The notes under the pieces are model-generated. The model had not been told where the DNA came from and did no database searches. It worked only from the letters and a program-made list of their open reading frames with translations. The position numbers were made by a program, and so were the translations under genes. A DNA stretch of 17,814 nt, taken from the NCBI GenBank assembly GCA_003222835.1, contig QHXE01000066.1, forward strand, positions 1 to 17,814, read 5' to 3'. This stretch comes from Acidobacteriota bacterium (GTDB taxonomy: Bacteria; Acidobacteriota; Blastocatellia; Pyrinomonadales; Pyrinomonadaceae). Shown here in pieces: positions 8,824-16,576 of this stretch. Within the stretch, counting starts at the first letter, position 1. Each line of letters begins with the position of its first letter.

Positions 8824-8846
8824 CGTGAGGTCGGTGGTTCGAATCC
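8824..8846 (+). pseudogene. tRNA-Ile 3'-half fragment (anticodon stem to T-loop)
   Basis: From 8824 the sequence runs CGTGA and then GGTCGGTGGTTCGAATCC. This is the 3' anticodon stem, variable loop and T-arm of bacterial tRNA-Ile as I remember it. The match stops inside the 3' T-stem: the following bases GGTTTGAC cannot complete the T-stem or an acceptor stem, and there is no CCA. Upstream there is no D-arm, anticodon loop or 5' acceptor strand. It is therefore a remnant, lying 35 bp past the second receptor gene in a convergent gap. Such fragments are often left by integrases that use tRNA 3' halves as attachment sites. Confidence 0.6.
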
Positions 8847-8889
8847 GGTTTGACATACAGATTGTCTCGCATTCTTTCAGAAGCCATTT

Positions 8890-9477
8890 CTAAACGAACC
8901 GATGCCGTGAGACGACAGTATGCCTCGAACCTTCGCTCAATAACTCACTTCTAAACAGAACGACTTCCGCCACACGGACAGTTTGCTGCTGGTCGGCGAT
9001 TTCCAGTTCGCGGTGCAATTCGGCAAGCCGACGCGAGCCCTTCGGCTTGCGAACGCGAGCTATCGTCAAGTGCGGGTGAAAAGGGCGCTCTTCCCTCGCA
9101 AAACCGGCTTTGGCGCATTTGTCTTCAAGAGCGTGATGAAGTGCGGTTAGCTTTTCGGTTGGATCCTCGATTCCAATCCAGAGCACACGCGGTTGGCCCC
9201 GCGGAGGAAATGCGCCACAGTCGGCGACGATCAAATCGAATGGTTCAGTCATCAGTGCGGCCTGTTGCGTTGCTTGTGAGAGCGCCTCTACTTTCGCCAC
9301 GGGCGTGTTGCCGAGAAACTTCAGAGTAAGATGCAAGTTCTCTTCATGGCTCCAACTTGCGTGAACATCAGGGAGAGTCTGGCGCAAACGATTGATATGA
9401 TCGCTCAAGCTCTTACGGACTAGGGACGGCAGTTCGATCGCGACGAAGACCCGCCAGTGCTCGCTCGGTTCTTTCAT
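8890..9477 (-). CDS. thpR: RNA 2',3'-cyclic phosphodiesterase (ThpR/LigT family)
   Basis: The 195-residue protein belongs to the 2H phosphoesterase superfamily. The two catalytic HxT motifs are both present: HLTLKFLG (H49, T51) and HPHLTIAR (H136, T138). The N-terminus VFVAIELP is typical of the family. It opens 2',3'-cyclic phosphate ends of RNA to a 2'-phosphate in the cytoplasm. The start MKEPSEHWRVFVAIELP was chosen because family proteins begin about 8 residues before this strand; a longer upstream reading would run inside the acylase gene. Its ATG overlaps the acylase stop as ATGA, so it is probably translated by coupling from that mRNA. The length is normal. Confidence 0.9.
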   Translation of the reverse strand: MKEPSEHWRVFVAIELPSLVRKSLSDHINRLRQTLPDVHASWSHEENLHLTLKFLGNTPVAKVEALSQATQQAALMTEPFDLIVADCGAFPPRGQPRVLWIGIEDPTEKLTALHHALEDKCAKAGFAREERPFHPHLTIARVRKPKGSRRLAELHRELEIADQQQTVRVAEVVLFRSELLSEGSRHTVVSRHRFV

Positions 9478-11848
9478 TTCGGAGCGGGTTCCAGCGTTAG
9501 TGTTTCCTTCGTGGCAGTTTCTACCGCGATCTTGGTGAAGGGAAAGGCGCGTGGGCTGACGTTGCGCCAATCGCCGAGTTGATCTTTCCAATGCGGGTTT
9601 GTGGGAAGGCCCGATTCGCCTAACGGAATTCCATTCAGACTCTTATCCCAATCGCTTGGATCGGCGATGAATCGCATCGAAACGCTGGAGCCAACGTTGA
9701 TTACTCCGCCGCCGCCGTTTTGCGGAAAAGGCGCGATCGCAAATTGAGCCCCGATGAAAGGCACCTGCGCCAGAGGGTGAAGGAAACGAGCCTTAACCAT
9801 GTTGCCCCAAGTCCATTTTGATTCGTCAGCCTCGAGGGTCTTAGTCAAAGCCTTTCGCGCATCCTCATAAGAGGCGTTGAAGAGTTCGGCGTAGGTCGCC
9901 GACTCCTTCGGCAGCCATTCTTTCGGTTGATCAGTAACGACGCGATCGATGAAAACGTCGGACTCCGGCCAGTTGTAATTCTTCGCCAAATCCGCTCCGA
10001 GCACGGCATTGAGAATTCGTTGACGAAACGCGCTGCGCATCTGGCTTACTATTGGAGCAATCCGAGAATCGACGTTGAGCATTCCGTCCCACTTCTCTAA
10101 ATCCGAAATCAGACTGCGCAGCTTTTCATCACTCGCGGCGCTGGGCAGCGATTTCATTGTCTTTGCCGCCGCGCGCGCGAATGTGGTATTCGCGATCGAA
10201 TAAACATCGGCTTGAATTCGGCGAAAGTCATCCGTGGTCAGCTTGGATTTCTCGGAAAGCAGATTGTAAATGCGACGAGCACGATAAGGTTGGGCCCAAG
10301 CGTGACTGAGAAAGTAAGGGTAATCCTGGCCGACGACGCGTTGATTCGCGGTGACAATGATCCCGTCAGGCGGATCGTAAACGTGCGGCAGTTTGTCGAA
10401 AGGAATGTAGCCAGCCCATTCACCGTCATCCGTCGATCCATCGTAGGGCACACTGCCGTCGCCGCTCTTGCGGATTGGGATGCGGCCGGCGCCGTAATAG
10501 CCGATGTGTCCATCGACATCGACGTAAACAAAATTCTGCGTCGGCCCGCTATGGTGACTCAACGCTTCACTAAATTCCTGCCAGTTCCGTGCGCGATTGG
10601 CGTCAAATAATCCTGCCGACTCAAGAGCAGTAGGATCGAGCGCGGGCCAGCTTAGTGCATATCGAGTCGAGTCCTTTTCCAAAACGATTGGGCCATGGCG
10701 CGTCACGGTAACGTCAAAGGTCTGCGTGTCGGTCGAAGGATCAGCAGGACCCTTGCGCACCTTGATCTGCTCGTGACGAATCACTGCATCGCGCCATCCC
10801 GAAGGCGTCAAATAGCGATTCGGATTGTCCTTGTCAAACTTTTCGATGTAAACGTCGCGCCTGGGAAAGTGACACCCGCAACGTGAAGCCCGGGTGCTAT
10901 AAGTTCCGTCTGATACCAGATGCCCGGCGCACTCGCCGGTATGTGTGGATCGTTCGCCAGCAGCGGCTTGCCGGAAGCAGTGCGCTTCCCGGAGACCACC
11001 CAGTTGTTGCTTGCCTGAATGGTCTCAGGCGTTGCCGGTACCAGTCCCAGCAGCTCAAAAGATCGCCGTTCATTTTCGATCAGGTCGTTCAGTTGAGCCA
11101 GTACTTGCTGGTCGGGGACGAACGAAGCGGGAAGGGTCTGTTTGACGTCCCGGCTTGCAGTTTTTGAACTCGCGCGATCGCTACCAACCACCAGCACGTC
11201 AAGCGGAGAAGTCTCCGGCAGTAATGCTTCGCGTTTTTCTTTCGACAGGTTTGCCATCGAGGCGCGCATCAAATCGAGTTGCCAGCTTGACGATAAGTAT
11301 TCGGCCAGCAGCTTGCCGACGGCGAGTGAATCCGCGGGCGTCCAGTGTCGCGGTTTGTATTGGAGGATTAGGAATTCAGGAGGCAAGTTCTGATCGGTCC
11401 GTGAATCGATGAAAGCGTTGACACCGTCGGCATAAGCCTTCGTGGCGACGCTGAGATTGGCGGGCTGATGAGTTATGGCTTCGTCTATGATTCCCGCGAA
11501 GCCGAACACGCGGTGCGTCTTGTCCTGGCCCAGTACTGTGTTTCCAAAGATCTCGGAAAGCTCGCCACGCACCGTCCTTCGCAGAAGGTCCATTTGCCAA
11601 AGCCGATCGCTCGCCGTCACGTAGCCCTGCGCAAAATAGAGATCGGCGTCGTTTGTTGCTTCGATGTACGGAATGCCGCGTTCGTCCCGTCGCACAGTGA
11701 CGCGATCCCGAAGTCCGCGAAGCTGAAGCGACTGAAAACTCGGGCGACCAGCGGCGTCTTGCGAGGCTAACGACGAGGAGTCAGACGAATAGGTCACCAT
11801 TAACACAACGGAAAGCGCCAATAAAACGTATCTAATCTTTCTGCTCAT
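9474..11848 (-). pseudogene. Penicillin-acylase-family hydrolase, broken by internal deletion and frameshift
   Basis: The N-terminal part (from 11848) has a signal peptide (MSRKIRYVLLALSVVLMV), the alpha-chain motif FAQGYVTASDRLWQMDLLRR and the Ntn-hydrolase autocleavage and nucleophile site QASNNWVVSG with Ser280. It also has the following ASGKPLLANDPH. The frame runs through GVTFPGA and then goes off into TFTSKSL and a stop at 10808. The correct sequence resumes in another frame at 10856: DVYIEKFDKDNPNRYLTPSGWRD, continuing to the end at 9474, including TANQR, which carries the expected oxyanion-hole Asn. Between them the family normally has about 25 residues (PGxxIGHNxxIAWGxTNxGxDVQ), which are missing. 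So a segment was lost whose length is not a multiple of three. The intact enzyme would be periplasmic and hydrolyse amides (beta-lactam, acyl-homoserine-lactone or peptide-like). It is probably inactive unless the gap is an assembly error. Confidence 0.85.
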
Positions 11849-11905
11849 ATGATTTACTCGGTTGAGTGGTAGATGAATTTGACGAGCAGCGAATGACGCG
11901 CTCCA

Positions 11906-12472
11906 CTAGGCACGCGAACTGAAAAACAACTGCGCCACGGTACAAGAGAATCCAGGAAGCAAGGGCGATTCCAGCAGATCCTGCGGATAAAGAGTCGCAG
12001 TGAGATGCAGTTGCGCGTTATCCCGCCGATATACCTCGACAAACTGGCCGATCCAACTGGCAATCCAATACTCAAGGACGCCGCGACGTGAATATAGCTT
12101 AAGCTTTATTTGGCGGTCTCGTTCTTCGTTGGCCTTGCCGGGCGATAGTACTTCGATGACTAACTCGGGCGCGGCGCGGAGATGACCTACTTCGTCCGCA
12201 ACCTGAGTCAGGCGTTCGCGGCTGATCCACACAACGTCGGGCACAACGTCATCATCCTCGGCAAAGACGACGCCAGGCGCGGTGAGTACGACTCCGAGAT
12301 TGCTTTGGTCGTTCCACACGTCGAGAAAACGGCAAAAGCGGCTACACGTGTATTGATGTTCAAAACCTGGTGATTTGGACACGTAAAGTTCTCCTTCGAT
12401 TATTTCGTAGCGCTTGTTGTCATCCGGCATTAGCGCCAGGTCCGCCGAGGTGAATCTTTCAGCAACAGCCAT
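11906..12472 (-). CDS. Uma2 family (DUF820) predicted endonuclease
   Basis: The 188-residue protein shows the Uma2 core: RYEIIEGELYVSKSPGFEHQ near the start, then PDVVWIS (D79), ELVIEVLSPG (E107), RQIKLKLY (K123/K125) and GVLEYWI. D, E and K fit a PD-(D/E)XK-type nuclease site. The biological role of this common family is not known; copies are often numerous and may be mobile. The start MAVAERFTSADLALM was chosen because AGAGG lies 9 nt before it; a longer form with 8 more residues has no such site. A -10-like TACAAT is at 12507-12512 on this strand, without a clear -35. The acylase gene begins 57 bp downstream on the same strand, so they may be co-transcribed. Confidence 0.85.
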   Translation of the reverse strand: MAVAERFTSADLALMPDDNKRYEIIEGELYVSKSPGFEHQYTCSRFCRFLDVWNDQSNLGVVLTAPGVVFAEDDDVVPDVVWISRERLTQVADEVGHLRAAPELVIEVLSPGKANEERDRQIKLKLYSRRGVLEYWIASWIGQFVEVYRRDNAQLHLTATLYPQDLLESPLLPGFSCTVAQLFFSSRA

Positions 12473-12521
12473 GGTTAGTGTCCTCTTCGATCTCAAAGCT
12501 GCGCGTATTGTAACGCTACCC

Positions 12522-12639
12522 TTACAGAACCGCGAGCGGTAGCGACCGGATCATAAGAGCAACTTGGAGATCAAAAAATGCGAACTTCGATTTGGGAGTA
12601 GCCTCTATGATCCGATCGCTACCGCTCGCAGTTCTGTAA
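12522..12639. repeat. Long inverted repeat with 50-bp spacer (MITE/REP-like element)
   Basis: The arms 12522-12555 and 12606-12639 are 34 nt each and match as inverted repeats at 32 positions. Both differences are C/T, so in the minus-strand RNA they become G-U pairs and the whole arm can pair. The left arm also contains a smaller perfect palindrome, ACCGCGAGCGGT. The element ends TTACAGAAC on the left and GTTCTGTAA on the right. It lies between the divergent Uma2 and beta-barrel genes and encodes nothing itself. Layout and size fit a non-autonomous element or paired REP-type repeat; relatives in other genomes were not checked. Confidence 0.85.
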
Positions 12640-12671
12640 CATTTGCTTGCCTGTGGTAGACTGCGTTCGCG

Positions 12672-13553
12672 ATGAAAGCGAGTTATGCAAGATCATTCGC
12701 GCGGCTTTTCGTTTGGATATCGTTCGCGATCTGCGGCGCCGCTATCGCTCACGCGCAACAGCGTCCGTTAATCACAGAGGACGTGGACATCATCCCGCCC
12801 GGGTCGTTGCGCATCCAGGCGGGAGTTGATTTTGTGCAGAAGGCGCGATTTCCGGTTTCCGGTTTGACTGGCGATCTGACGCGCGCCGGTGTGATTGGAA
12901 TCAACATCGGCTTTGCGCCGAACGTTGAATTTCAGATCGAAGGAGTCGCGCAGAATGTGCTGAGCATAAACTCACGCGGCACGTCCGCGATTCCGCTTAA
13001 TCTGGCGAGCAATGCTAATTCTACGAGCGATATAGGCGACTTCACGCTCTGGGCCAAGATCAAGCTGCGCAACGAGACTAGACACGCTCCTTCCTTCGGA
13101 TTTCGTTTTGGTGTGCAGCTACCGAACTCGAATCAGGCGCGCGGCATCGGCCTAAATCAAACGAACGCCTACGGTCAGGTTCTGTTTGGAAAAAAGTTCG
13201 GCCAGGACGGGCGGGTGAATACGTTTGGTAATCTGGGCATTGGAGTTCTGACGGCGCCGACTGCTTTGTTTACCCAGAACGATGTCTTGACTTATGGCGT
13301 GGCGAGTATTGTCCGCCTCAATAGACAATTTAGCCTGGCAGGCGAAGTAAACGGCCGCGCCAACACGCGTCCGGGAAGCGGTCCCCTGGGAACTGAGTCG
13401 CAGGGCGAAGCGCGTCTGGGCATGCAGATTCGCGCTTCAGGATTGCGTTTTGATTTTGCCGGCATCAAGGGATTGACTAACCGGAGCCCGCGTTCGGGAA
13501 TCACAATAGGCGTTACGTATGATACTCCCTCAATCTTTACGCCAGCGAAGTAG
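12672..13553 (+). CDS. Predicted exported beta-barrel outer-membrane protein, function unknown
   Basis: The 293-residue protein has a signal peptide with the n-region MKASYARSFARLF, a hydrophobic core and the cleavage-type end AIAHA before QQRP. The rest is rich in alternating polar/hydrophobic strands with glycine and aromatic residues (RIQAGVDFVQKARFPV, ASIVRLNRQFSLAGEVNGR, LRFDFAGIKGLTNRSPRSGITIGVTY), the pattern of a beta-barrel. The opening RPLITEDVDIIPPGSLRIQAG resembles outer-membrane barrels of the MetA-like phenol-degradation family. No catalytic motif is visible. No clear ribosome site precedes the ATG. The inverted-repeat element ends 33 bp upstream. Confidence 0.65.
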   Translation: MKASYARSFARLFVWISFAICGAAIAHAQQRPLITEDVDIIPPGSLRIQAGVDFVQKARFPVSGLTGDLTRAGVIGINIGFAPNVEFQIEGVAQNVLSINSRGTSAIPLNLASNANSTSDIGDFTLWAKIKLRNETRHAPSFGFRFGVQLPNSNQARGIGLNQTNAYGQVLFGKKFGQDGRVNTFGNLGIGVLTAPTALFTQNDVLTYGVASIVRLNRQFSLAGEVNGRANTRPGSGPLGTESQGEARLGMQIRASGLRFDFAGIKGLTNRSPRSGITIGVTYDTPSIFTPAK

Positions 13554-13557
13554 GGTC

Positions 13558-13604
13558 CGATAAACTTCAGTTTGTCGATTAGTGGCACAGACTTCAATCT
13601 GTCG
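13558..13604. repeat. Two tandem short hairpins with TTCA loops
   Basis: The first hairpin (13558-13577) pairs CGATAAAC with GTTTGTCG around a TTCA loop; it contains one T-G pair. The second (13587-13602) pairs ACAGA with TCTGT around the same TTCA, with a C/A mismatch next to the loop. The loops are 27 nt apart and each is followed by GTCG, so this is a diverged tandem repeat. No T-run follows, so a simple intrinsic terminator is unlikely. It may be a REP-like dispersed repeat between the barrel gene and the DedA genes. Confidence 0.6.
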
Positions 13605-13670
13605 TCTCGACATTTGGACCTGAAAGTGTGCCAGAATTGAGAAACGACAAGCTAAAGCTCATCGGACGCT

Positions 13671-14306
13671 ATGTTTGATTGGTTGCATGTTCTCGCGCGG
13701 CGATTGGGTCGATTCATCGTGCATGTTCCGGTTTATGTGGCGGGGCCGGCGATGATTCTAATTGGAGCTCTCGACTCGTCGCTATTGTCTCTGCCTGAGA
13801 TCAATGATTATTTAGTCATAGCGCGTTGTTACACGCATCCGGAGACTGCTTTCATTTTTCCTTTGTTTCCGGCAATCGGTTCAGTGCTCGGCTGCCTTTT
13901 GCTATATACGATCCTGCGGCGCGGCGGGAGAGCGGTCTTGCATCGTCGCTTTAGGATGGATCATGTGCTGCGCGTCGAGCGTGCGTATGCTCGCTTTGGA
14001 ATTCTGGCGCTGGCGATCCCAGCGCTTTTGCCGCCGCCGATGCCTTTCAAGATTTTCGTGGCCACGGCTGGTGCTTTGCAGTTTCCGCGGCGTCGCTTCT
14101 TGTTGACAATCATGCTGGCGCGCTCTGTCCGTTACTATGCGGAAGGCACGCTGGCAGTTTTTTACGGCGAGCGTGTCCTGCGATTCTTGAAAGATAATGG
14201 GTTCCTGATCGTGAGCATGGCCGCCGGAGTTTTTGTCATCGTTTTGGCAATTTATCTCATATCGAGCAAAGGAAGAGCTGCCGCGAGAGAAACTTCCGAT
14301 CGATAA
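13671..14306 (+). CDS. DedA/VTT-family membrane protein, first of tandem pair
   Basis: The 211-residue inner-membrane protein has several hydrophobic segments (about 22-40, 62-82, 110-122, 140-156, 178-198). It carries the family signature PALLPPPMPFKIFVATAG (about 117-134), with the PPP-x-P-x-K loop between re-entrant segments. D35 is in an early helix, and the R151/R154 region reads ARSVRYYAEGTLAVFYGE. DedA/VTT proteins move lipids or lipid-linked carriers across the inner membrane; the exact substrate here cannot be told. It lies 37 bp before a second family member. Confidence 0.82.
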   Translation: MFDWLHVLARRLGRFIVHVPVYVAGPAMILIGALDSSLLSLPEINDYLVIARCYTHPETAFIFPLFPAIGSVLGCLLLYTILRRGGRAVLHRRFRMDHVLRVERAYARFGILALAIPALLPPPMPFKIFVATAGALQFPRRRFLLTIMLARSVRYYAEGTLAVFYGERVLRFLKDNGFLIVSMAAGVFVIVLAIYLISSKGRAAARETSDR

Positions 14307-14343
14307 CTCGACCTCCTAATTTCAGAAAGGTCTAATCAATTCA

Positions 14344-14982
14344 TTGAAATCAATCATTCATAAAATTACCGTTTGGTTGGCCAAGTTCTCGCATTTCTTG
14401 GCTTCGTTTGGGCCGTTTGGGCTCCTGACAATCGCGTTTCTTGATTCACTTATGATTCCGATGCCGGGGGGAGTAGACGGCGTCCTGATGTTGTTGGCGG
14501 CTTCAAAGCCATCGTGGATGTTGATCTACGTGGCGGCAGCAATGATCGGATCCACTGCGGGGTCGGTTGGTCTTTATCGGATTTCGCGGCGCGCGGGACA
14601 CCGGGCGCTGAGGCGCTTTTCGGAATCAAAGCAGAAGCGAGTAAAGGACTTGATCGATCGTTACGACGTACTCTCAGTGTTGGTCGCTTCAGTCATGCCG
14701 CCGCCTTTTCCACTCAAGGTCTTCATCGTTTCAGCGGGCGTCTTTCGGCTCAACCTGCTGCGATTCACGATTGCTATCGCCGCGGGCCGCACCTTTCGGT
14801 ATTTGCTCGAAGGATATCTGGCGGCACGCTACGGCGAGCAAGCGAAGGAGTTGCTGGCGCGATACTATCCGAGCATTGGTATTGCCTTGGCGGTATTAAT
14901 AATCGTTGCGTTTGTGGCCAGGAACTTAATGCGGCGCGGCGCGGCGGCTAAGGCCGATGCTATATCAGAGGCCGAAAGCTAG
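14344..14982 (+). CDS. DedA/VTT-family membrane protein, second of tandem pair (TTG start)
   Basis: The 212-residue protein shares the layout of the previous gene: FLDSLMIPMPGGVDGV (D34, D45), VMPPPFPLKVFIVSAGVF (PPP-x-P-x-K at about 119-125) and AAGRTFRYLLEGYLAARYGE (R149, R152). The last helix is at about 176-192. The start is a TTG, with AAAGG about 13 nt upstream and no better candidate before the first helix. The two paralogues probably form one operon and may work as a pair. The gene overlaps the end of the convergent exonuclease gene by 18 bp. Confidence 0.85.
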   Translation: MKSIIHKITVWLAKFSHFLASFGPFGLLTIAFLDSLMIPMPGGVDGVLMLLAASKPSWMLIYVAAAMIGSTAGSVGLYRISRRAGHRALRRFSESKQKRVKDLIDRYDVLSVLVASVMPPPFPLKVFIVSAGVFRLNLLRFTIAIAAGRTFRYLLEGYLAARYGEQAKELLARYYPSIGIALAVLIIVAFVARNLMRRGAAAKADAISEAES

Positions 14983-15828
14983 TTGCATTTTAATTTCCCC
15001 GTCATCGCGTGCTTCTTTGGTTGCGCGAAAGTCGCGCGCTTGGGCCAGAGTGCGCATGCCATGCGACTCAAGCTGATCAAGTAATTGCATAAACAGACGC
15101 GCGGTCGCGAAAGCATCCCCGGCGGCGCGGTGGCGGCGCGAGATTTCAAATCCGAAGTGGTCAGCCAATGCATCCAGATTGTGACCATCCAAGTTGCGCA
15201 TGAGGCGTCGAGCCAGATCCACGGTGCACAATTCCCCATTGCGCATGCGATATCCAGGAAAACAGCGCCCAATCTCTCGATTCAAAAGCCGCAGGTCAAA
15301 ATCCGAGTTGTGTGCTACCAGCACTGCATCACCGGCAAAATCCAGCCACGAACTGACAATCTCAGAAAACAGAGGCGCATGTTTGAGCATTTCGTCTGAG
15401 ATGCCGGTGAGGTTGGCGATGAACCGAGGCAGAGGCACTTCGGGATTGATTAGCGTCTCAAACTCGTCGATGATCGTTCCGGCTTTGAGACGATAAGCGC
15501 CGAGTTCGATGATCTTCGCCGGCTGAGAACGTACCGTGACGGCCTCGACATCGAGTACGACGAAGTCGATCTCCGCCAACGGACGGCGTTCCGGCGAATC
15601 GGCGTTAAGTGCTAGATGAGTCTCATCGATGGTGAAGCGCGGATCGTGAGCAATTAAATCGGCTACGAGCTTGGCGGCGAGCTCTTCCTCCGCGTGTGAG
15701 AGACAAAAAACCGAATTGGCGATATCAGCGAAACTTGCACGGCCACCGTTTGCGCTTAAGAGATCGAACGCGTCCTGAACCAGAGTCGAATCGGAGATTA
15801 AGTTTCGCGGAATAATCATCGCGTACAT
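14965..15828 (-). CDS. DEDDh exonuclease (DnaQ/Pol III epsilon-like) with N-terminal HTH-like extension
   Basis: From MYAMIIPRNLIS the protein is 287 residues. The exonuclease fold occupies about 87-255. Exo I is VLDVEAVT with D93/E95. Exo II is LVAHNSDFDLRLL, with the acidic residue at D176 or D178. Exo III is HRAAGDAF with H233/D238, the DEDDh arrangement. The first about 80 residues (VQDAFDLLSANGGRASFADIANSVF ... DPRFTIDETHLALN) read like a winged-helix domain with a final beta-hairpin, similar to HARE-HTH-type extensions. The start is uncertain: in-frame ATGs at 15858, 15837, 15828 and 15819 all lack a clear ribosome site. Longer forms would translate a dispersed repeat and are unlikely. 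Its role is DNA or RNA 3' end trimming, proofreading or repair. Confidence 0.82.
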   Translation of the reverse strand: MYAMIIPRNLISDSTLVQDAFDLLSANGGRASFADIANSVFCLSHAEEELAAKLVADLIAHDPRFTIDETHLALNADSPERRPLAEIDFVVLDVEAVTVRSQPAKIIELGAYRLKAGTIIDEFETLINPEVPLPRFIANLTGISDEMLKHAPLFSEIVSSWLDFAGDAVLVAHNSDFDLRLLNREIGRCFPGYRMRNGELCTVDLARRLMRNLDGHNLDALADHFGFEISRRHRAAGDAFATARLFMQLLDQLESHGMRTLAQARDFRATKEARDDGEIKMQLAFGL

Positions 15829-15888
15829 TGTAAACATTGAAGTGAATTTTTGAAACATGCGTTTAGGGGTGAAAGGGACGCAGGTAAC

Positions 15889-15920
15889 TAACTCTCTTTG
15901 GAGAGGGCTGGGGTGAGGGC
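15889..15920. repeat. Dispersed GC-rich repeat of the CTCTCC/GGGTGAGGG type
   Basis: The sequence CTCTCTTTGGAGAGGGCTGG followed by GGTGAGGGC is the widely dispersed motif whose minus-strand reading often shows up as PHPSPL-like peptide in false ORFs; here it reads RPHPSPLQRE. It contains a small hairpin (CTCTC/GAGAG). It lies just upstream of pyrE and inside the gap between pyrE and the divergent exonuclease gene. Confidence 0.55.
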
Positions 15921-15946
15921 GTAGCTGAGAGGGACTAGGAAAGGGC

Positions 15947-16525
15947 ATGAATGCTAACGAGGTAATCGAAACCTTTAAACGCACCGGCGCATTGCTCGAG
16001 GGCCATTTCATTCTGTCGAGCGGCCTGCATAGCTCGGTCTATTTGCAATGCGCCCTTGCTTTGGATTCGACAATAGTTGCAATGAAATTTGGCGCCGCGA
16101 TGGCTGAACACTTCAAAAATCAGCAAATTGAAACTGTCGCCTCGCCGGCGATCGGCGGCATCGTGATTGGATATGAAGTGGCTCGGCAATTAGGCGCCCG
16201 ATTCATTTGGACAGAGCGGGAGGAAGGTAGAATGACCTTGAGGCGCGGCTTCAGTGTTCATGAAGGCGAAGAGGTGCTGGTGATTGAAGACGTGATTACT
16301 ACCGGTGGCTCGACGCGCGAAACCATCGAGGCGCTGTCTCGTGCAGGGGCGAAAGTTGTCGCCGCGGCTTCGATCATCGATCGCTCCGGCGGGAAGGCCG
16401 ACGTGGGCGTGCCGCTCTTCTCGCTGGCAAGCCTCAACGTTCCCTCCCTTAATTCTTCTGATTGTCAGTTATGCAGAGATGGAAAGCCCGCGAGTAAACC
16501 GGGCAGCCGTCGCGCTTCGTCTTGA
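15947..16525 (+). CDS. pyrE: Orotate phosphoribosyltransferase
   Basis: The 192-residue enzyme catalyses orotate + PRPP to OMP, the fifth step of de novo pyrimidine synthesis. Visible motifs are HFILSSGLHSSVYLQCALAL (20-39), the PRPP-binding loop VLVIEDVITTGGST (110-123) and IGGIVIGYEVARQLG (69-83). The C-terminal CQLCRDGKPASKPGSRR (C173, C176) is typical of the thermophile/acidobacterial branch of the family. The start is supported by AGGAAAGGG 1-9 nt before the ATG; a second ATG 4 nt later is in another frame. The gap to truA is 112 bp and contains a repeat. Confidence 0.95.
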   Translation: MNANEVIETFKRTGALLEGHFILSSGLHSSVYLQCALALDSTIVAMKFGAAMAEHFKNQQIETVASPAIGGIVIGYEVARQLGARFIWTEREEGRMTLRRGFSVHEGEEVLVIEDVITTGGSTRETIEALSRAGAKVVAAASIIDRSGGKADVGVPLFSLASLNVPSLNSSDCQLCRDGKPASKPGSRRASS

Positions 16526-16576
16526 CGATGAATTGAACGCAATGGGCGGAGCGGTTTTTAAAGGAATGCCACCCTG

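Noticed and set aside
8641..8853. Small plus-strand reading frame ending GGSNPV
   Set aside because: It is a shadow of the receptor's 3' end running into the tRNA fragment; VGGSNPV is what a T-arm looks like when translated.
12182..12373. Plus-strand frame opposite the Uma2 gene
   Set aside because: It lies wholly inside a well-supported Uma2 gene on the other strand and shows no recognisable motif.
13558..13604. Intrinsic terminator after the beta-barrel gene
   Set aside because: The hairpins are not GC-rich and no T-run follows either stem.
15829..16011. Extended exonuclease N-terminus containing RPHPSPLQRE
   Set aside because: It would translate a dispersed repeat and overlap the pyrE start on the other strand.
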